Both the position numbers and the translations under genes were made by a program. This document shows positions 1 through 8,104 of a stretch of 57,191 nt of DNA, piece by piece (the stretch's first letter is position 1; every line of letters begins with the position of its first letter). The notes under the pieces are model-generated. The model saw only the letters and a program-made list of their open reading frames with translations, did not search any database and had not been told where the DNA came from. The DNA is taken from the NCBI GenBank assembly GCA_949132985.1, contig CASCGD010000008.1:1-57191 (forward strand), in the 5' to 3' direction. This DNA is from an uncultured Lachnospiraceae bacterium. GTDB lineage: Bacteria; Bacillota; Clostridia; Lachnospirales; Lachnospiraceae.

Positions 1-138
1 CGGGCATTTCGTCGGAAGGTATTTTAAAAAATGCTTCGCATTTTACCTTCCTCCTTGCCTGGTAGCGCCCGCTCGCAAAGCTCACGGGCATTTCGTCGGA
101 AGGTATTTTAAAAAATGCTTCGCATTTTACCTTCCTCC
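1..138 (-). repeat. Tandem copies of dispersed repeat family A
   Basis: Positions 1-54 recur exactly at 85-138 (84-bp period). Read on the minus strand, one unit has an A/T-rich hairpin (GGAAGGTA...TACCTTCC), then TTCCGACG, then a GC hairpin (GCCCG...CGGGC), and ends in AAGGAGG. Diverged single copies lie at 22831-22919 and 31751-31806, each ending just ahead of a gene, so a minus-strand gene probably begins left of the window. No transposase is associated. Confidence 0.8.
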
Positions 139-225
139 TCAGAAGTATGTGGATATGACAAAATTTTATACATGAAAAATCATGTTGATTCTAAACAGCA
201 TGCGTCCCTGTCAGTTTGGGCTATA

Positions 226-315
226 CTCACGAGCGATGACATTTTACCTATTGTTCCGGATATTATCACTCGTGAGTCGGCTTTGTTAGCTAATTTTAGT
301 ACTCATCAGTACTAA
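226..315 (-). other. Stem-loops downstream of the HPr gene
   Basis: Two inverted repeats follow the HPr stop codon. An 8-bp perfect stem (TTAGTACT / AGTACTAA, 4-nt loop) is at 296-315. A 12-nt near-perfect pair is at 226-237 and 265-276. Neither has a clear U-run, so they may be weak terminators or mRNA 3'-end structures. The rest of 139-316 shows no gene. Confidence 0.4.
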
Positions 316-316
316 T

Positions 317-574
317 TTACAGATTTGCCTCAAAAAATGTCTTTAATGCCTCATATGCAGCAGCTTCATCTTCCCCTTCGATCTCGATTTCCACAGTATC
401 TTTGCACTTTACGCCAAGACCCATAACAGCCATCAGCTTGGTTGCCTCTGCGCTCTTATCGCCCTTTTTAATGACAACCCTGCTCGCAAATTTTTTTGCT
501 TCCTTTACCAGAAGCCCTGCCGGTCTCGCGTGGATTCCAATCTCGTCATTGATCTCATAGCTAAATGTCTTCAT
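317..574 (-). CDS. HPr family phosphocarrier protein, Ser46 replaced
   Basis: This 85-residue protein has the HPr fold length and the active-site motif GIHARPAG with His15, which receives phosphate from enzyme I in the PTS. In Bacillota HPr, Ser46 is phosphorylated by HPr kinase to signal CcpA. Here the aligned site (EATKLMAVMGLG) has Lys46, so seryl control should be absent. It may be a PTS carrier or a regulatory paralogue; the sequence does not decide. It starts at ATG behind AGGGGG and lies 13 nt after the pyrophosphatase gene, probably in the same operon. The family call is firm; the precise role is inferred. Confidence 0.93.
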   Translation of the reverse strand: MKTFSYEINDEIGIHARPAGLLVKEAKKFASRVVIKKGDKSAEATKLMAVMGLGVKCKDTVEIEIEGEDEAAAYEALKTFFEANL

Positions 575-587
575 AATATGATTCCCC

Positions 588-1130
588 CTATTCTTTTGAA
601 TGATCTACAAATTTCTTTACATAGTTTTCGATGCACTGCTCGACACAGCCCACAGCCTCCATTGCACCGCCTACTTCCCCTACTTCCGTTTCCTTTCCTT
701 CCAGACTCTTGTATGTAGCAAAGAAATGCTGCACTTCCTCAAAAATATGCTTCGGCAGCTCGGAAATATCTGTGTAACCGACATAAGTAGGATCTCCGTA
801 AGGAATCGCAATGATCTTCTCATCCCCAAGTCCGCCATCCTTCATTTTAATGACGCCGATGGGATAACATCTCACCAGCGTCATCGGCTCGATCGGTTCC
901 GAGCACAGCACCAGCACATCCAATGGATCTTTGTCATCCCCGTAGGTTCTTGGAATAAACCCGTAATTCATCGGATAGTGTGTGGATGTGAACAGGATGC
1001 GGTCTAACATGAGCATTCCGGTAGCCTTGTCCAGCTCATATTTTTTATTGCTTCCTTTGGTAATCTCGATCACTGCCATAAAATCCGTAGGATAGATCCG
1101 TTCCTCGTCGATATCATGCCAAATATTCAT
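588..1130 (-). CDS. ppa: Inorganic pyrophosphatase, soluble family I
   Basis: The enzyme hydrolyses pyrophosphate to two phosphates in the cytoplasm, pulling biosynthetic reactions forward. The 180-residue length fits family I. The metal-binding signature GDDKDPLDV supplies Asp66, Asp68 and Asp71, and Asp98 and Asp103 follow in KDGGLGDEK. Tyr and Lys residues typical of the family are present in the N-terminal half (HYPMNYGFIPRTYG). The ATG is preceded by AGGAGG. It is followed 13 nt later by the HPr gene, suggesting co-transcription. No strong promoter was resolved in the 214-bp gap upstream. Confidence 0.95.
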   Translation of the reverse strand: MNIWHDIDEERIYPTDFMAVIEITKGSNKKYELDKATGMLMLDRILFTSTHYPMNYGFIPRTYGDDKDPLDVLVLCSEPIEPMTLVRCYPIGVIKMKDGGLGDEKIIAIPYGDPTYVGYTDISELPKHIFEEVQHFFATYKSLEGKETEVGEVGGAMEAVGCVEQCIENYVKKFVDHSKE

Positions 1131-1344
1131 ACCATCCTCCTGTCTGATATCATCATATACTCATAAGCGATAAAATTTTCCACATATTCTTTTCATATGA
1201 GCGCTCGTGAGTCGGCGTAGTTGACAGATTTTTCTGCCCGTCAATGTAAACTGACATTTTTCGGCAATAAGCCTCGGGTAGCAGCTGTTTATTCCCGCGA
1301 GAGTCTCTGACTGCTCTTCATGATATCAAAAATTTCTCTTCCGG

Positions 1345-2085
1345 TCAACGCCCCTTTGAACGGATCACCGACATTGCTTCCGGGTCCGCCAGAACGATCA
1401 CCTGATCGTGAAGCTGCAGTGCAGAGCCCGGAACCCCCGGCGTAATCGGCCCGTAAGCAATATCATAAAGCGCCTGCGCTTTCTGTGCGCCTGAGACAAT
1501 CACAAGTATTTTCCTCGCCGCCAAAATACCCTTGATTCCCATGGAATACGCCTCTGTCGGCACATCCTCCGGAGAGTTGAAAAACCGCGCATTTGCCTTG
1601 ATTGTGCTCTCTGCCAAGCGTACGCAGTGCGTCCCCTTACAGAATTTTGTGTCCGGCTCATTGAAGCCGATGTGCCCGTTTCCGCCAAGTCCCAGCACCT
1701 GTATATCCTGCCGCCCAACGCGGGAAAGCAGTTCATCGTATTCCCGGCACGCCTTGTCGGAGTCAGGCTCCAGCCCGTTGGGGACATACGTATGTTCCTT
1801 GTTGATATTAACATGATCAAACAGGTTTTCATTCATAAAATAGCGGTAGCCCTGGTCGTCGTCCGGGCCAAGTCCCTTATATTCGTCCAGATTGACCGTC
1901 GTTACCCCGGAAAAATCAATCTTGCCCTCCTGATTCCATTTGACCAGCTGCTTATACATCCCCACCGGGCTTGAGCCTGTGGCAAGACCTAAAACCGCAT
2001 TCGGCTTTACAATCAGTTCCGACGCAACGATCTGCGCTGCCCGCTCACTGATCTCCTCATAGCTTTTACCTTCATAAACAACCAT
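1345..2085 (-). CDS. nagB: Glucosamine-6-phosphate deaminase, apparently frameshifted near C-terminus
   Basis: NagB converts glucosamine-6-phosphate to fructose-6-phosphate plus ammonia. Visible family motifs are GLATGSSPVGMYKQL, VNLDEYKGL and LGLGGNGHIGFNEP, the last carrying the catalytic Asp/His region. The start at 2085 is preferred because AAAGGAG is 7 nt away; an ATG at 2091 would be only 1 nt from it. The reading frame ends abruptly after ADPEAMSVIRSKGR. One frame over, the sequence continues as DPFKGALTGREIFDIMKSS to a stop at 1289, which reads like a natural C-terminus. A lost A in GCAAATGTC would explain this. It could be a sequencing error or a real mutation; the core domain is intact. 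Confidence 0.85.
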   Translation of the reverse strand: MVVYEGKSYEEISERAAQIVASELIVKPNAVLGLATGSSPVGMYKQLVKWNQEGKIDFSGVTTVNLDEYKGLGPDDDQGYRYFMNENLFDHVNINKEHTYVPNGLEPDSDKACREYDELLSRVGRQDIQVLGLGGNGHIGFNEPDTKFCKGTHCVRLAESTIKANARFFNSPEDVPTEAYSMGIKGILAARKILVIVSGAQKAQALYDIAYGPITPGVPGSALQLHDQVIVLADPEAMSVIRSKGR

Positions 2086-2239
2086 TAACATGCTCCTTTC
2101 TTTTTCTACGGCTTTTTCGGTAGCGCCATAACTGTATATTTATTATATGCAATACTGTCCTTCATGAAAAGCCCTTTTGTTATTCAATCTGCTTTCATTG
2201 ACAGGCTTTGCTTCCGCCATACTTCTGCTATCCTGCCGG

Positions 2240-2286
2240 AAAATTAGGCAAGTAAAAACGTCGAAATTTAACCGCCGGAGTCATAG
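2240..2286 (+). repeat. Partial copy of MITE-like repeat
   Basis: The segment matches the right end of the element at 36481-36639: AGGCAAGTAAAAAC, then TCGA-ATTTA, then CCGCCGGA. Only one end is recognisable, so it looks like a decayed copy. Confidence 0.55.
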
Positions 2287-2330
2287 TTTGCGGCGTTTGC
2301 GGCATTCAGGGCCGCAGAAATTTTTATGAT

Positions 2331-2377
2331 ATAAAAACCGGAACCCTGCAAAGCATGCCGCATATGCAAGGTTCCGG
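2331..2377 (-). terminator. Rho-independent terminator of the butyrate operon
   Basis: On the minus strand a 12-bp stem (CCGGAACCTTGC / GCAGGGTTCCGG, one mismatch) is followed directly by TTTTTATAT. It lies about 190 nt past the etfA stop codon and is the first strong terminator after it. Confidence 0.85.
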
Positions 2378-2570
2378 CTATATCCAGTTTTTCATATTCA
2401 GTAAGCTACGGCCATACAGCACGATTAAAATAACCTTACATTTTGCCGGCCTGCCCCCGATAGCACAAAGGGAAAATGCTCAGCGTAGCACCACTACGCC
2501 TTCGCTTTTTCCTTTGCGCTCTCGAAAAAGCATCCTCACCAAAAGTGAAAGGTATTTCAATCGAGTGATA

Positions 2571-3617
2571 CTAGTTTGCAGCCTGCGCCTTGATCGCCTC
2601 GGTCAAAGCGGGAACGATCTTGTTCAAATCGCCCACGATGCCATAGTCCGCCACGTCAAAGATGGGAGCATCCGAATCCTTGTTGATCGCAATGATCAGA
2701 TCAGACTCCTCCATACCTGCTACGTGCTGAATCGCGCCGGAGATACCGATTGCGAAATATACGTTCGGACGAACGGTCTTTCCGGTCTGTCCCACCTGGT
2801 AATCCTGAGCCTTCCAGCCATTCTCAACAACGGCACGTGAGCAGCTCACCATTCCGCCGAGCGCTGCCGCGAGATCGTCGAGCAGCTTGAAGTTCTCCTC
2901 ACTTCCAACACCACGACCGCCGGATACGAGAATCTTTGCGTCCATGATATTCTGAACCTGTCCGACTGCCTTTACAACTTCCATGATCTCAACATATCTG
3001 CTGTTCTCGGTAAAGCCGGGGTTGTACTCGATGATGTTTGCCTTTGCACCGGCGATGGGATCGATCTTCTGCATAACGCCGGGGCGGACCGTCGCCATCT
3101 GCGGACGGTTGTCAGGGCATGCGATGGTCGCAATCGTGTTGCCGCCGAATGCGGGACGGGTCATAAGCAGCTGATTGTGCTTCTGCTCATCCTCTTTCCC
3201 GGGAGCAGCCACAAGCGGGAAATCACCGATCTCAAGAACGGTACAGTCAGCCGTCAGACCGGTTGCCACTCTTGCGGAAACGGTCGGTCCGAGGTCACGT
3301 CCGATGGCGGTTGCACCAACCAGCATGATCTCCGGCTTGTACTCGTTGATCACGGATGCCAGTGCGTGTGCATAAGGCTCTGTGCGGTATGTCTCAAGTG
3401 CGGGATCGTCAACGAGGATTACCTTGTCTGCGCCGTACTCAGCCAGCTTGTCACATAATCCCTTTACGTTTGATCCGAGGAGAACTGCCGTTACGTCAGT
3501 TCCCAGAGCTGCTGCCAGCTCTTTTCCTTTTCCAAGCAGCTCAAAAGCGATGGAGCTGATCTCATTGTCTACCTGCTGTGCGTAGATATATACGCCCTTA
3601 TATTCTTCTAAACCCAT
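2571..3617 (-). CDS. etfA: Electron transfer flavoprotein alpha subunit
   Basis: EtfA pairs with EtfB to pass electrons with butyryl-CoA dehydrogenase. In Clostridia the complex bifurcates electrons from NADH to crotonyl-CoA and ferredoxin. The C-terminal FAD-binding domain is clear (SGGRGVGSEENF, VGQTGKTVRPNVYFAIGISG, IQHVAGM, INKDSDAPIFDVADYGIVGD). I favour the ATG at 3617 (MGLEEYKG), 11 nt after AGGTGG. Upstream GTG and TTG codons (3632, 3629, 3623) overlap or crowd that site. It follows etfB by 21 nt and is the last gene of the operon. Confidence 0.95.
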   Translation of the reverse strand: MGLEEYKGVYIYAQQVDNEISSIAFELLGKGKELAAALGTDVTAVLLGSNVKGLCDKLAEYGADKVILVDDPALETYRTEPYAHALASVINEYKPEIMLVGATAIGRDLGPTVSARVATGLTADCTVLEIGDFPLVAAPGKEDEQKHNQLLMTRPAFGGNTIATIACPDNRPQMATVRPGVMQKIDPIAGAKANIIEYNPGFTENSRYVEIMEVVKAVGQVQNIMDAKILVSGGRGVGSEENFKLLDDLAAALGGMVSCSRAVVENGWKAQDYQVGQTGKTVRPNVYFAIGISGAIQHVAGMEESDLIIAINKDSDAPIFDVADYGIVGDLNKIVPALTEAIKAQAAN

Positions 3618-3638
3618 TTTCAATTTCACCACCTTTTA

Positions 3639-4421
3639 TTAGATAACGTGTTTCTCGGTTAACTTGCTCATGATATAGTTTACAGACTCTGCCGCGTCAA
3701 GATTTACCTTCTCACCCGCGCCCTTACGAACCTTGTCGGAAGCCTTTGCGATCTTTGTGGGGGAACCAGCCAGACCGATGTTTGCATCGTCGAGATCCTT
3801 TAAGTCCGCTCTGCCCCATACGGTAACCTCTTTGTCATATGCGTCAAAGATACCGCCCGGGCTCATATATCTGGGTGTGTTCAGCTCAGATAATGCAGTG
3901 ATCAGGCACGGCATTTTTGTCTTAAGCATGTGGTATCTGTCCTCATACTGGCGCTTCACAATCACGTTCTCGCCCTCGATCTTGATATCCGCTGCATAGG
4001 AAATCACGGGAAGCGCTAAGTGCTCTGCGATCTGCGGGCCTACCTGTGCGGTATCGCCGTCGATTGCCTGACGTCCGGTGATAACCAGATCGTAATCGAT
4101 ATTGCGGAGTGCGCCCGCGATGGTTGAGGAGGTTGCCCATGTATCAGCACCGCCCAGTACACGGTCGGTTACAAGGATCGCTTTGTCAGCGCCCATAGCC
4201 ATTGCCTCGCGAAGCACATCGTCAGCCTTGGGAAGTCCCATGGTGAGTACCGTAACCTCTGCGCCGGTCTCCTCTTTGATCCGAAGCGCCGCCTCCAGTC
4301 CGGCCTTGTCGTCCGGATTCATGATTGCAAGCATAGCTGCTCTATCAAGTGTTCCGTCAGGGTTAAACTTTACGCCGCCCTTGGTATCGGGAACCTGTTT
4401 AATACATACAACGATTTTCAT
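3639..4421 (-). CDS. etfB: Electron transfer flavoprotein beta subunit
   Basis: The 260-residue protein begins MKIVVCIKQVPDTK and carries the EtfB signature GRQAIDGDTAQVGPQIAEHL. With EtfA it forms the soluble flavoprotein partner of butyryl-CoA dehydrogenase. Placement directly after bcd and before etfA is the standard clostridial arrangement and supports an electron-bifurcating role; that role is inferred from context. The gap to bcd is 67 nt. A purine-rich GGAGAAAAAG lies just upstream of the ATG. Confidence 0.95.
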   Translation of the reverse strand: MKIVVCIKQVPDTKGGVKFNPDGTLDRAAMLAIMNPDDKAGLEAALRIKEETGAEVTVLTMGLPKADDVLREAMAMGADKAILVTDRVLGGADTWATSSTIAGALRNIDYDLVITGRQAIDGDTAQVGPQIAEHLALPVISYAADIKIEGENVIVKRQYEDRYHMLKTKMPCLITALSELNTPRYMSPGGIFDAYDKEVTVWGRADLKDLDDANIGLAGSPTKIAKASDKVRKGAGEKVNLDAAESVNYIMSKLTEKHVI

Positions 4422-4488
4422 GTATCTTTTTCTCCTTCAAATATTTTTTTGCCGCGGATCGTCCGTCCCCGATCCGCTGAAATCGCGA

Positions 4489-5643
4489 CTATCTTAACAG
4501 AGCGCCGGAGATAACCATACGCTGAACCTCTGAGGTTCCCTCGTAGATCTCGGTGATCTTCGCATCGCGCATCATGCGCTCTACGTCGTACTCTCTGATA
4601 TATCCATATCCACCGAACAGCTGTACGCACTCGGTTGTAACAGCCATAGCGGTCTCAGCAGCAAATAATTTTGCCTTGGCAGCCTCTATGGAATAAACCT
4701 TCTGAGTTGCCTTTGCCATCGCAGCCCTGTATACAAGGAACTTTGCAGCATCGATTCTTGCAGCCATATCAGCCAGCTTGAACTGGGTATTCTGCTGTGC
4801 GGCAATCGCGCGCCCAAACTGCTTTCTCTCCTTGGTGTACTCGATGGTGCGCTCTAATGCGCCCTCGGCAATACCAAGCGCCTGTGCGGCGATACCGATA
4901 CGTCCGCCGTCCAGCGTATGCATTGCAATCGGGAAGCCCTTGCCTTCCGGCCCGAGCAGCGCATCCTTCGGGATTCTGCAATCCTCGAAAATCAGCTCAT
5001 AGGTGGAAGAACCGCGGATACCCATCTTCTTTTCCTTTGTACCGAAGGAGAAGCCCGGTGTGCCCTTTTCTACGATAAATGCGGAGAAATTCTTTTTCTT
5101 ACGTCCCCTCTTATCCTCGGTAACGCTGGTGATCGCGATGATGATGTAAACGTCGCCTACCTTACCGTTGGTGATGAAGCACTTGGAACCGTTTAATACC
5201 CACTCGTCGCCGTCTAAAACAGCCTTTGTCTGGCAGCCCTGCGCGTCTGTACCTGCGCCCGGCTCAGTCAGACCGAATGCGCCGAGCTTCTCGCCCTTTG
5301 CAAGCGGGATCACATATTTCTTTTTCTGCTCCTCGGTGCCGTAGGTCATGATCGGATCAATGCACAGGGAGGTGTGTGCGGATACGATAACGCCGGTGGT
5401 GCCGCAAACCTTTGAGAGTTCCTCCACGCACATTACATATGTAAGGGGATCGCAGCCCTGTCCGCCGTACTCCTTCGGAACGGGGATGCCCATGAATCCG
5501 TATTTCGCCATCTTTGCAACAGTCTCAGCGGGGAAAGCTTCTGTCTCGTCCGTCTCCTGTGCAAGGGGCTTTACTTCTGTCTCAGCAAACTCTTTAAATA
5601 AAGAGCGGGCCATTTCATGCTTTTTGTCTAAAGAAAAGTCCAT
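4489..5643 (-). CDS. bcd: Butyryl-CoA (short-chain acyl-CoA) dehydrogenase
   Basis: The enzyme reduces crotonyl-CoA to butyryl-CoA, the last redox step of butyrate formation, using FAD and the adjacent EtfAB. The 384-residue length is normal. Acyl-CoA dehydrogenase signatures are GAFGLTEPGAGTD in the middle domain and LFGGYGYIREYDVERMMRD near the end. The expected catalytic base Glu368 is in EIYEGTSEVQ. The ATG follows AAAGGAG. A stem-loop (5685-5716) separates it from hbd upstream. Substrate chain length is inferred from the operon, not from residues. Confidence 0.94.
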   Translation of the reverse strand: MDFSLDKKHEMARSLFKEFAETEVKPLAQETDETEAFPAETVAKMAKYGFMGIPVPKEYGGQGCDPLTYVMCVEELSKVCGTTGVIVSAHTSLCIDPIMTYGTEEQKKKYVIPLAKGEKLGAFGLTEPGAGTDAQGCQTKAVLDGDEWVLNGSKCFITNGKVGDVYIIIAITSVTEDKRGRKKKNFSAFIVEKGTPGFSFGTKEKKMGIRGSSTYELIFEDCRIPKDALLGPEGKGFPIAMHTLDGGRIGIAAQALGIAEGALERTIEYTKERKQFGRAIAAQQNTQFKLADMAARIDAAKFLVYRAAMAKATQKVYSIEAAKAKLFAAETAMAVTTECVQLFGGYGYIREYDVERMMRDAKITEIYEGTSEVQRMVISGALLR

Positions 5644-5684
5644 GATTTATACTCCTTTGATTTAAATTTATAAAAGCTGCAATC

Positions 5685-5716
5685 CACAGCCCCTCCAAAT
5701 ACCAGAAGGGGCTGTG
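5685..5716 (-). other. Intercistronic stem-loop between hbd and bcd
   Basis: A perfect 10-bp stem (CACAGCCCCT / AGGGGCTGTG, 12-nt loop) lies in the 95-nt gap. No U-run follows directly on the minus strand. An mRNA processing or stabilising element is more likely than a terminator. Confidence 0.55.
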
Positions 5717-5738
5717 AACCGTAGCGTAAGCTCATTTC

Positions 5739-6611
5739 TTACAGTGCGTCAACCGGGGTCTTTGTGCGGTCAGCATTGTATACATAGAAGCCCTTGCCGC
5801 TCTTTGCGCCGAGGTTTCCGCCGCGAACCATCTTGCGGATGAGCGGGCATGCGCGATACTTGCTGTCGCCTGTCTCGGTGTAGAGAACGTCCATGATCGC
5901 AAGGCAGATATCCAGACCGATAAAATCGCCTAACTCCAGGGGCCCCATCGGATGATTTGAGCCGAGCTTCATCGCGGTGTCGATGCCTGCGATGTCGGAT
6001 ACGCCTTCCATCTTGATGAAAGCAGCCTCGTTGATCATCGGGATTAAGATACGGTTTACAACGAATCCCGCAGCCTCGTTTACCTGTACAGGGGTCTTGC
6101 CGATCTCCCCGGAAATCTTCTTGATCGCATCAACGGTCTTGGCCGGTGTGTTCACGCCTGCGATTACCTCAATGAGCTTCATGCGGTCTGCAGGGTTGAA
6201 GAAGTGCATACCGATCATGGGACGGCTTAAGCCGTTTCCGATCTCCGTGATGGAAAGGCTGGATGTGTTGGATGCGAAAATGCACTCGGGCTTCGCGATC
6301 TTGTCAAGCTCGGAGAATGTCGTCTTCTTTACGCCCATATCCTCAAACGCTGCCTCTACGATCAGATCGCAGTCTGCGCATAAGTCTTCCTTTAAGCCGG
6401 GGGTAATCTTTCCGAGGATACCGTCAACCGCTTCCTGGGTCATCTTTCCTTTTTCAACAAGTCTTGCATATCCTTTTGCAATCTTGTCCTTGCCGCCCTC
6501 TGCCCACTCCTGCTTGATATCGCAGAGCGCTACTTCATATCCGTCAACCTGGGCAAATGCCTTTGCAATGCCCTGTCCCATCGTACCTGCACCAATTACG
6601 CCAACTTTCAT
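5739..6611 (-). CDS. hbd: 3-hydroxybutyryl-CoA dehydrogenase
   Basis: It reduces acetoacetyl-CoA to 3-hydroxybutyryl-CoA with NAD(P)H. The 290 residues show an N-terminal Rossmann motif (GVIGAGTMGQGIA) and the family signature GMHFFNPADRMKLIEV. Catalytic His136 and Glu148, with Ser116/117 and Asn185 (AGFVVNRIL), are in place. The C-terminal dimerisation domain contains SNHPMGPLELGDFIGLD. The ATG follows AAGGAGG. It sits between thl and bcd, but the crotonase that should act on its product is not in this operon. Confidence 0.95.
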   Translation of the reverse strand: MKVGVIGAGTMGQGIAKAFAQVDGYEVALCDIKQEWAEGGKDKIAKGYARLVEKGKMTQEAVDGILGKITPGLKEDLCADCDLIVEAAFEDMGVKKTTFSELDKIAKPECIFASNTSSLSITEIGNGLSRPMIGMHFFNPADRMKLIEVIAGVNTPAKTVDAIKKISGEIGKTPVQVNEAAGFVVNRILIPMINEAAFIKMEGVSDIAGIDTAMKLGSNHPMGPLELGDFIGLDICLAIMDVLYTETGDSKYRACPLIRKMVRGGNLGAKSGKGFYVYNADRTKTPVDAL

Positions 6612-6652
6612 TGTGATAGTTCCTCCTTGTTTTTTGTTTTATTGTGCGCTGT

Positions 6653-6703
6653 AAAAACCCACGGACGCTTTATGCTTTGCATTCCCGCAATCCAACGTCC
6701 GTG
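6653..6703 (-). terminator. Terminator-like hairpin between thl and hbd
   Basis: On the minus strand, CACGGACG pairs with CGTCCGTG across a 28-nt loop that itself contains TTGC/GCAA, and GGTTTTT follows. It could lower hbd-bcd-etf expression relative to thl. Just upstream in the transcript is an exact 15-bp tandem direct repeat (6707-6721, 6722-6736). The rest of the 175-nt gap has no gene. Confidence 0.55.
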
Positions 6704-6786
6704 AACGTTTCTGATGTCCAAGTTTCTGATGTCCAAATCACTTTGCAGGTAAACCTGCCCGTTATCTGTCCGTTAAAACCGGGTTC

Positions 6787-7977
6787 TTACGCCTCATATT
6801 TCTCTACGATCGTAGAGCAGCCCATGCCGCCGCCGATACACAGGGTAGCAAGACCTCTCTTCGCGTCTCTCTTCTTCATCTCGTGAAGCAGTGTTACCAG
6901 GATACGGCATCCGGATGCTCCTACGGGATGTCCGAGCGCAATCGCTCCGCCGTTTACGTTTACCTTGCTCATATCGAAGCCGAGATCTCTTGCAACTGCG
7001 ACAGACTGTGCCGCGAACGCCTCGTTTGCCTCGATCAGGTCAAAATCGTCGATCGTAAGACCGGTCTTTGCAAGCACCTTCTTTGTAGATGCAACCGGTC
7101 CAACACCCATGATCTCGGGCTCTACGCCGCCAAGCGCGCCTGCAACCCAGGTAGCCATCGGAGTGATGCCTAACTCCTTCGCCTTCTCCTCGCTCATAAC
7201 GACAACTGCTGCAGCACCGTCGTTGATGCCGGAAGCGTTGCCGGCGGTAACGAGTCCGCCCTGCTTGCCGGAGCAGCACTTCAAGTTTGCCAGAGACTCA
7301 GCGGTCGTGCCGGCACGAGGTCCCTCATCCTTCACGAAGTCAACCATTTCCTTCTTAACCTTAACCGGAACGGGAACGATCTCGTCGTCAAACTTGCCTT
7401 CCTTGATCGCTGCCTCACACTTTTGCTGGCTGTTTGCGGAAAATGCGTCGAGCTCCTCACGGGTAAGACCGTACTTATCGCATACGTTCTCTGCTGTGAT
7501 CATCATGTGATACTGGTTGAATGCGTCTGTCAATGCATCGTTTACCATAGTATCAACGATGGTTGCGTTGTTCATACGGTAGCCGAAACGCGCCTTTGTC
7601 ATAGCGTAGGGAGCCATGGACATATTCTCCATACCGCCTGCGACTACGATATCCGCCTGTCCGGACAGAATCTGTGCCGCTGCCTCGTTGACGCACTTAA
7701 GACCGGAACCGCACACAACGTTTAATGTAACCGCGGGAACCTCAATCGGAAGACCCGCCTTGATGGAGGACTGACGTGCAACGTTCTGTCCCTGAGCCGC
7801 CTGAATTACGCAGCCCATAAGTACCTCGTCAACCTGCTCGGGCTTTACGCCGGCGCGGTTAATCGCCTCTTTGATCACGATTGCGCCCAGGTCAGCTGCG
7901 GGGGTGTTGCTTAATCCGCCGCCCATTTTACCAATTGCAGTACGACATGCTGATGCGATAACTACTTTGTTTGCCAT
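6787..7977 (-). CDS. thl: Acetyl-CoA acetyltransferase (thiolase)
   Basis: The enzyme condenses two acetyl-CoA into acetoacetyl-CoA, the entry step to butyrate. The 396-residue thiolase has active-site Cys89 (VCGSGLKC), His350 ([12 protein letters not shown]) and Cys380 (CIGGGMGCS). It is the first gene of the operon and has a near-consensus promoter about 80 nt upstream. The ATG follows AAGGAG. The biosynthetic rather than degradative role is inferred from the following hbd-bcd-etfBA genes. Confidence 0.95.
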   Translation of the reverse strand: MANKVVIASACRTAIGKMGGGLSNTPAADLGAIVIKEAINRAGVKPEQVDEVLMGCVIQAAQGQNVARQSSIKAGLPIEVPAVTLNVVCGSGLKCVNEAAAQILSGQADIVVAGGMENMSMAPYAMTKARFGYRMNNATIVDTMVNDALTDAFNQYHMMITAENVCDKYGLTREELDAFSANSQQKCEAAIKEGKFDDEIVPVPVKVKKEMVDFVKDEGPRAGTTAESLANLKCCSGKQGGLVTAGNASGINDGAAAVVVMSEEKAKELGITPMATWVAGALGGVEPEIMGVGPVASTKKVLAKTGLTIDDFDLIEANEAFAAQSVAVARDLGFDMSKVNVNGGAIALGHPVGASGCRILVTLLHEMKKRDAKRGLATLCIGGGMGCSTIVEKYEA

Positions 7978-8055
7978 TGTTTTTGTCTCCTTTTCATGTT
8001 AATTTTTTAACAATCTTTGAATCTAAAATGCTTATTACAAGCCACCTGTGGTTGA

Positions 8056-8084
8056 ATTGTACCATGAACACGGCCCATTTGCAA
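8056..8084 (-). promoter_or_regulatory. Sigma-A promoter of the butyrate operon
   Basis: On the minus strand, TTGCAA (8084-8079) is followed by a 17-nt spacer and TACAAT (8061-8056). It would give a 5' leader of about 70 nt ahead of thl. Confidence 0.75.
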
Positions 8085-8104
8085 CCGAAAATATGACAAA
8101 TTTA

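Larger units (their letters stand above)
2092..2570. other. Intergenic region between etfA end and nagB start
   Basis: The 479-bp gap has no convincing gene. It contains a partial copy of the MITE-like repeat (2240-2286), the butyrate operon terminator (2331-2377) and a long imperfect inverted repeat (2463-2476 with 2506-2519, flanking AGCGTAG/CTACGC). No clear nagB promoter was found in it. Confidence 0.6.

Noticed and set aside
85..138. Five-codon mini-ORF (MRSIF) behind AGGAGG in repeat A, minus strand
   Set aside because: The ATG is not kept in the copies at 22831 or 31751, so it is likely a by-product of the hairpin sequence.
115..315. A 66-codon plus-strand frame at the left edge
   Set aside because: It starts inside repeat A and runs through hairpin sequence, with no ribosome-binding site on that strand.
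1202..1222. GCTCGTGAGTCGGC similar to ACTCGTGAGTCGGC near 268
   Set aside because: The match is only about 14 bp; too short to call a repeat family.
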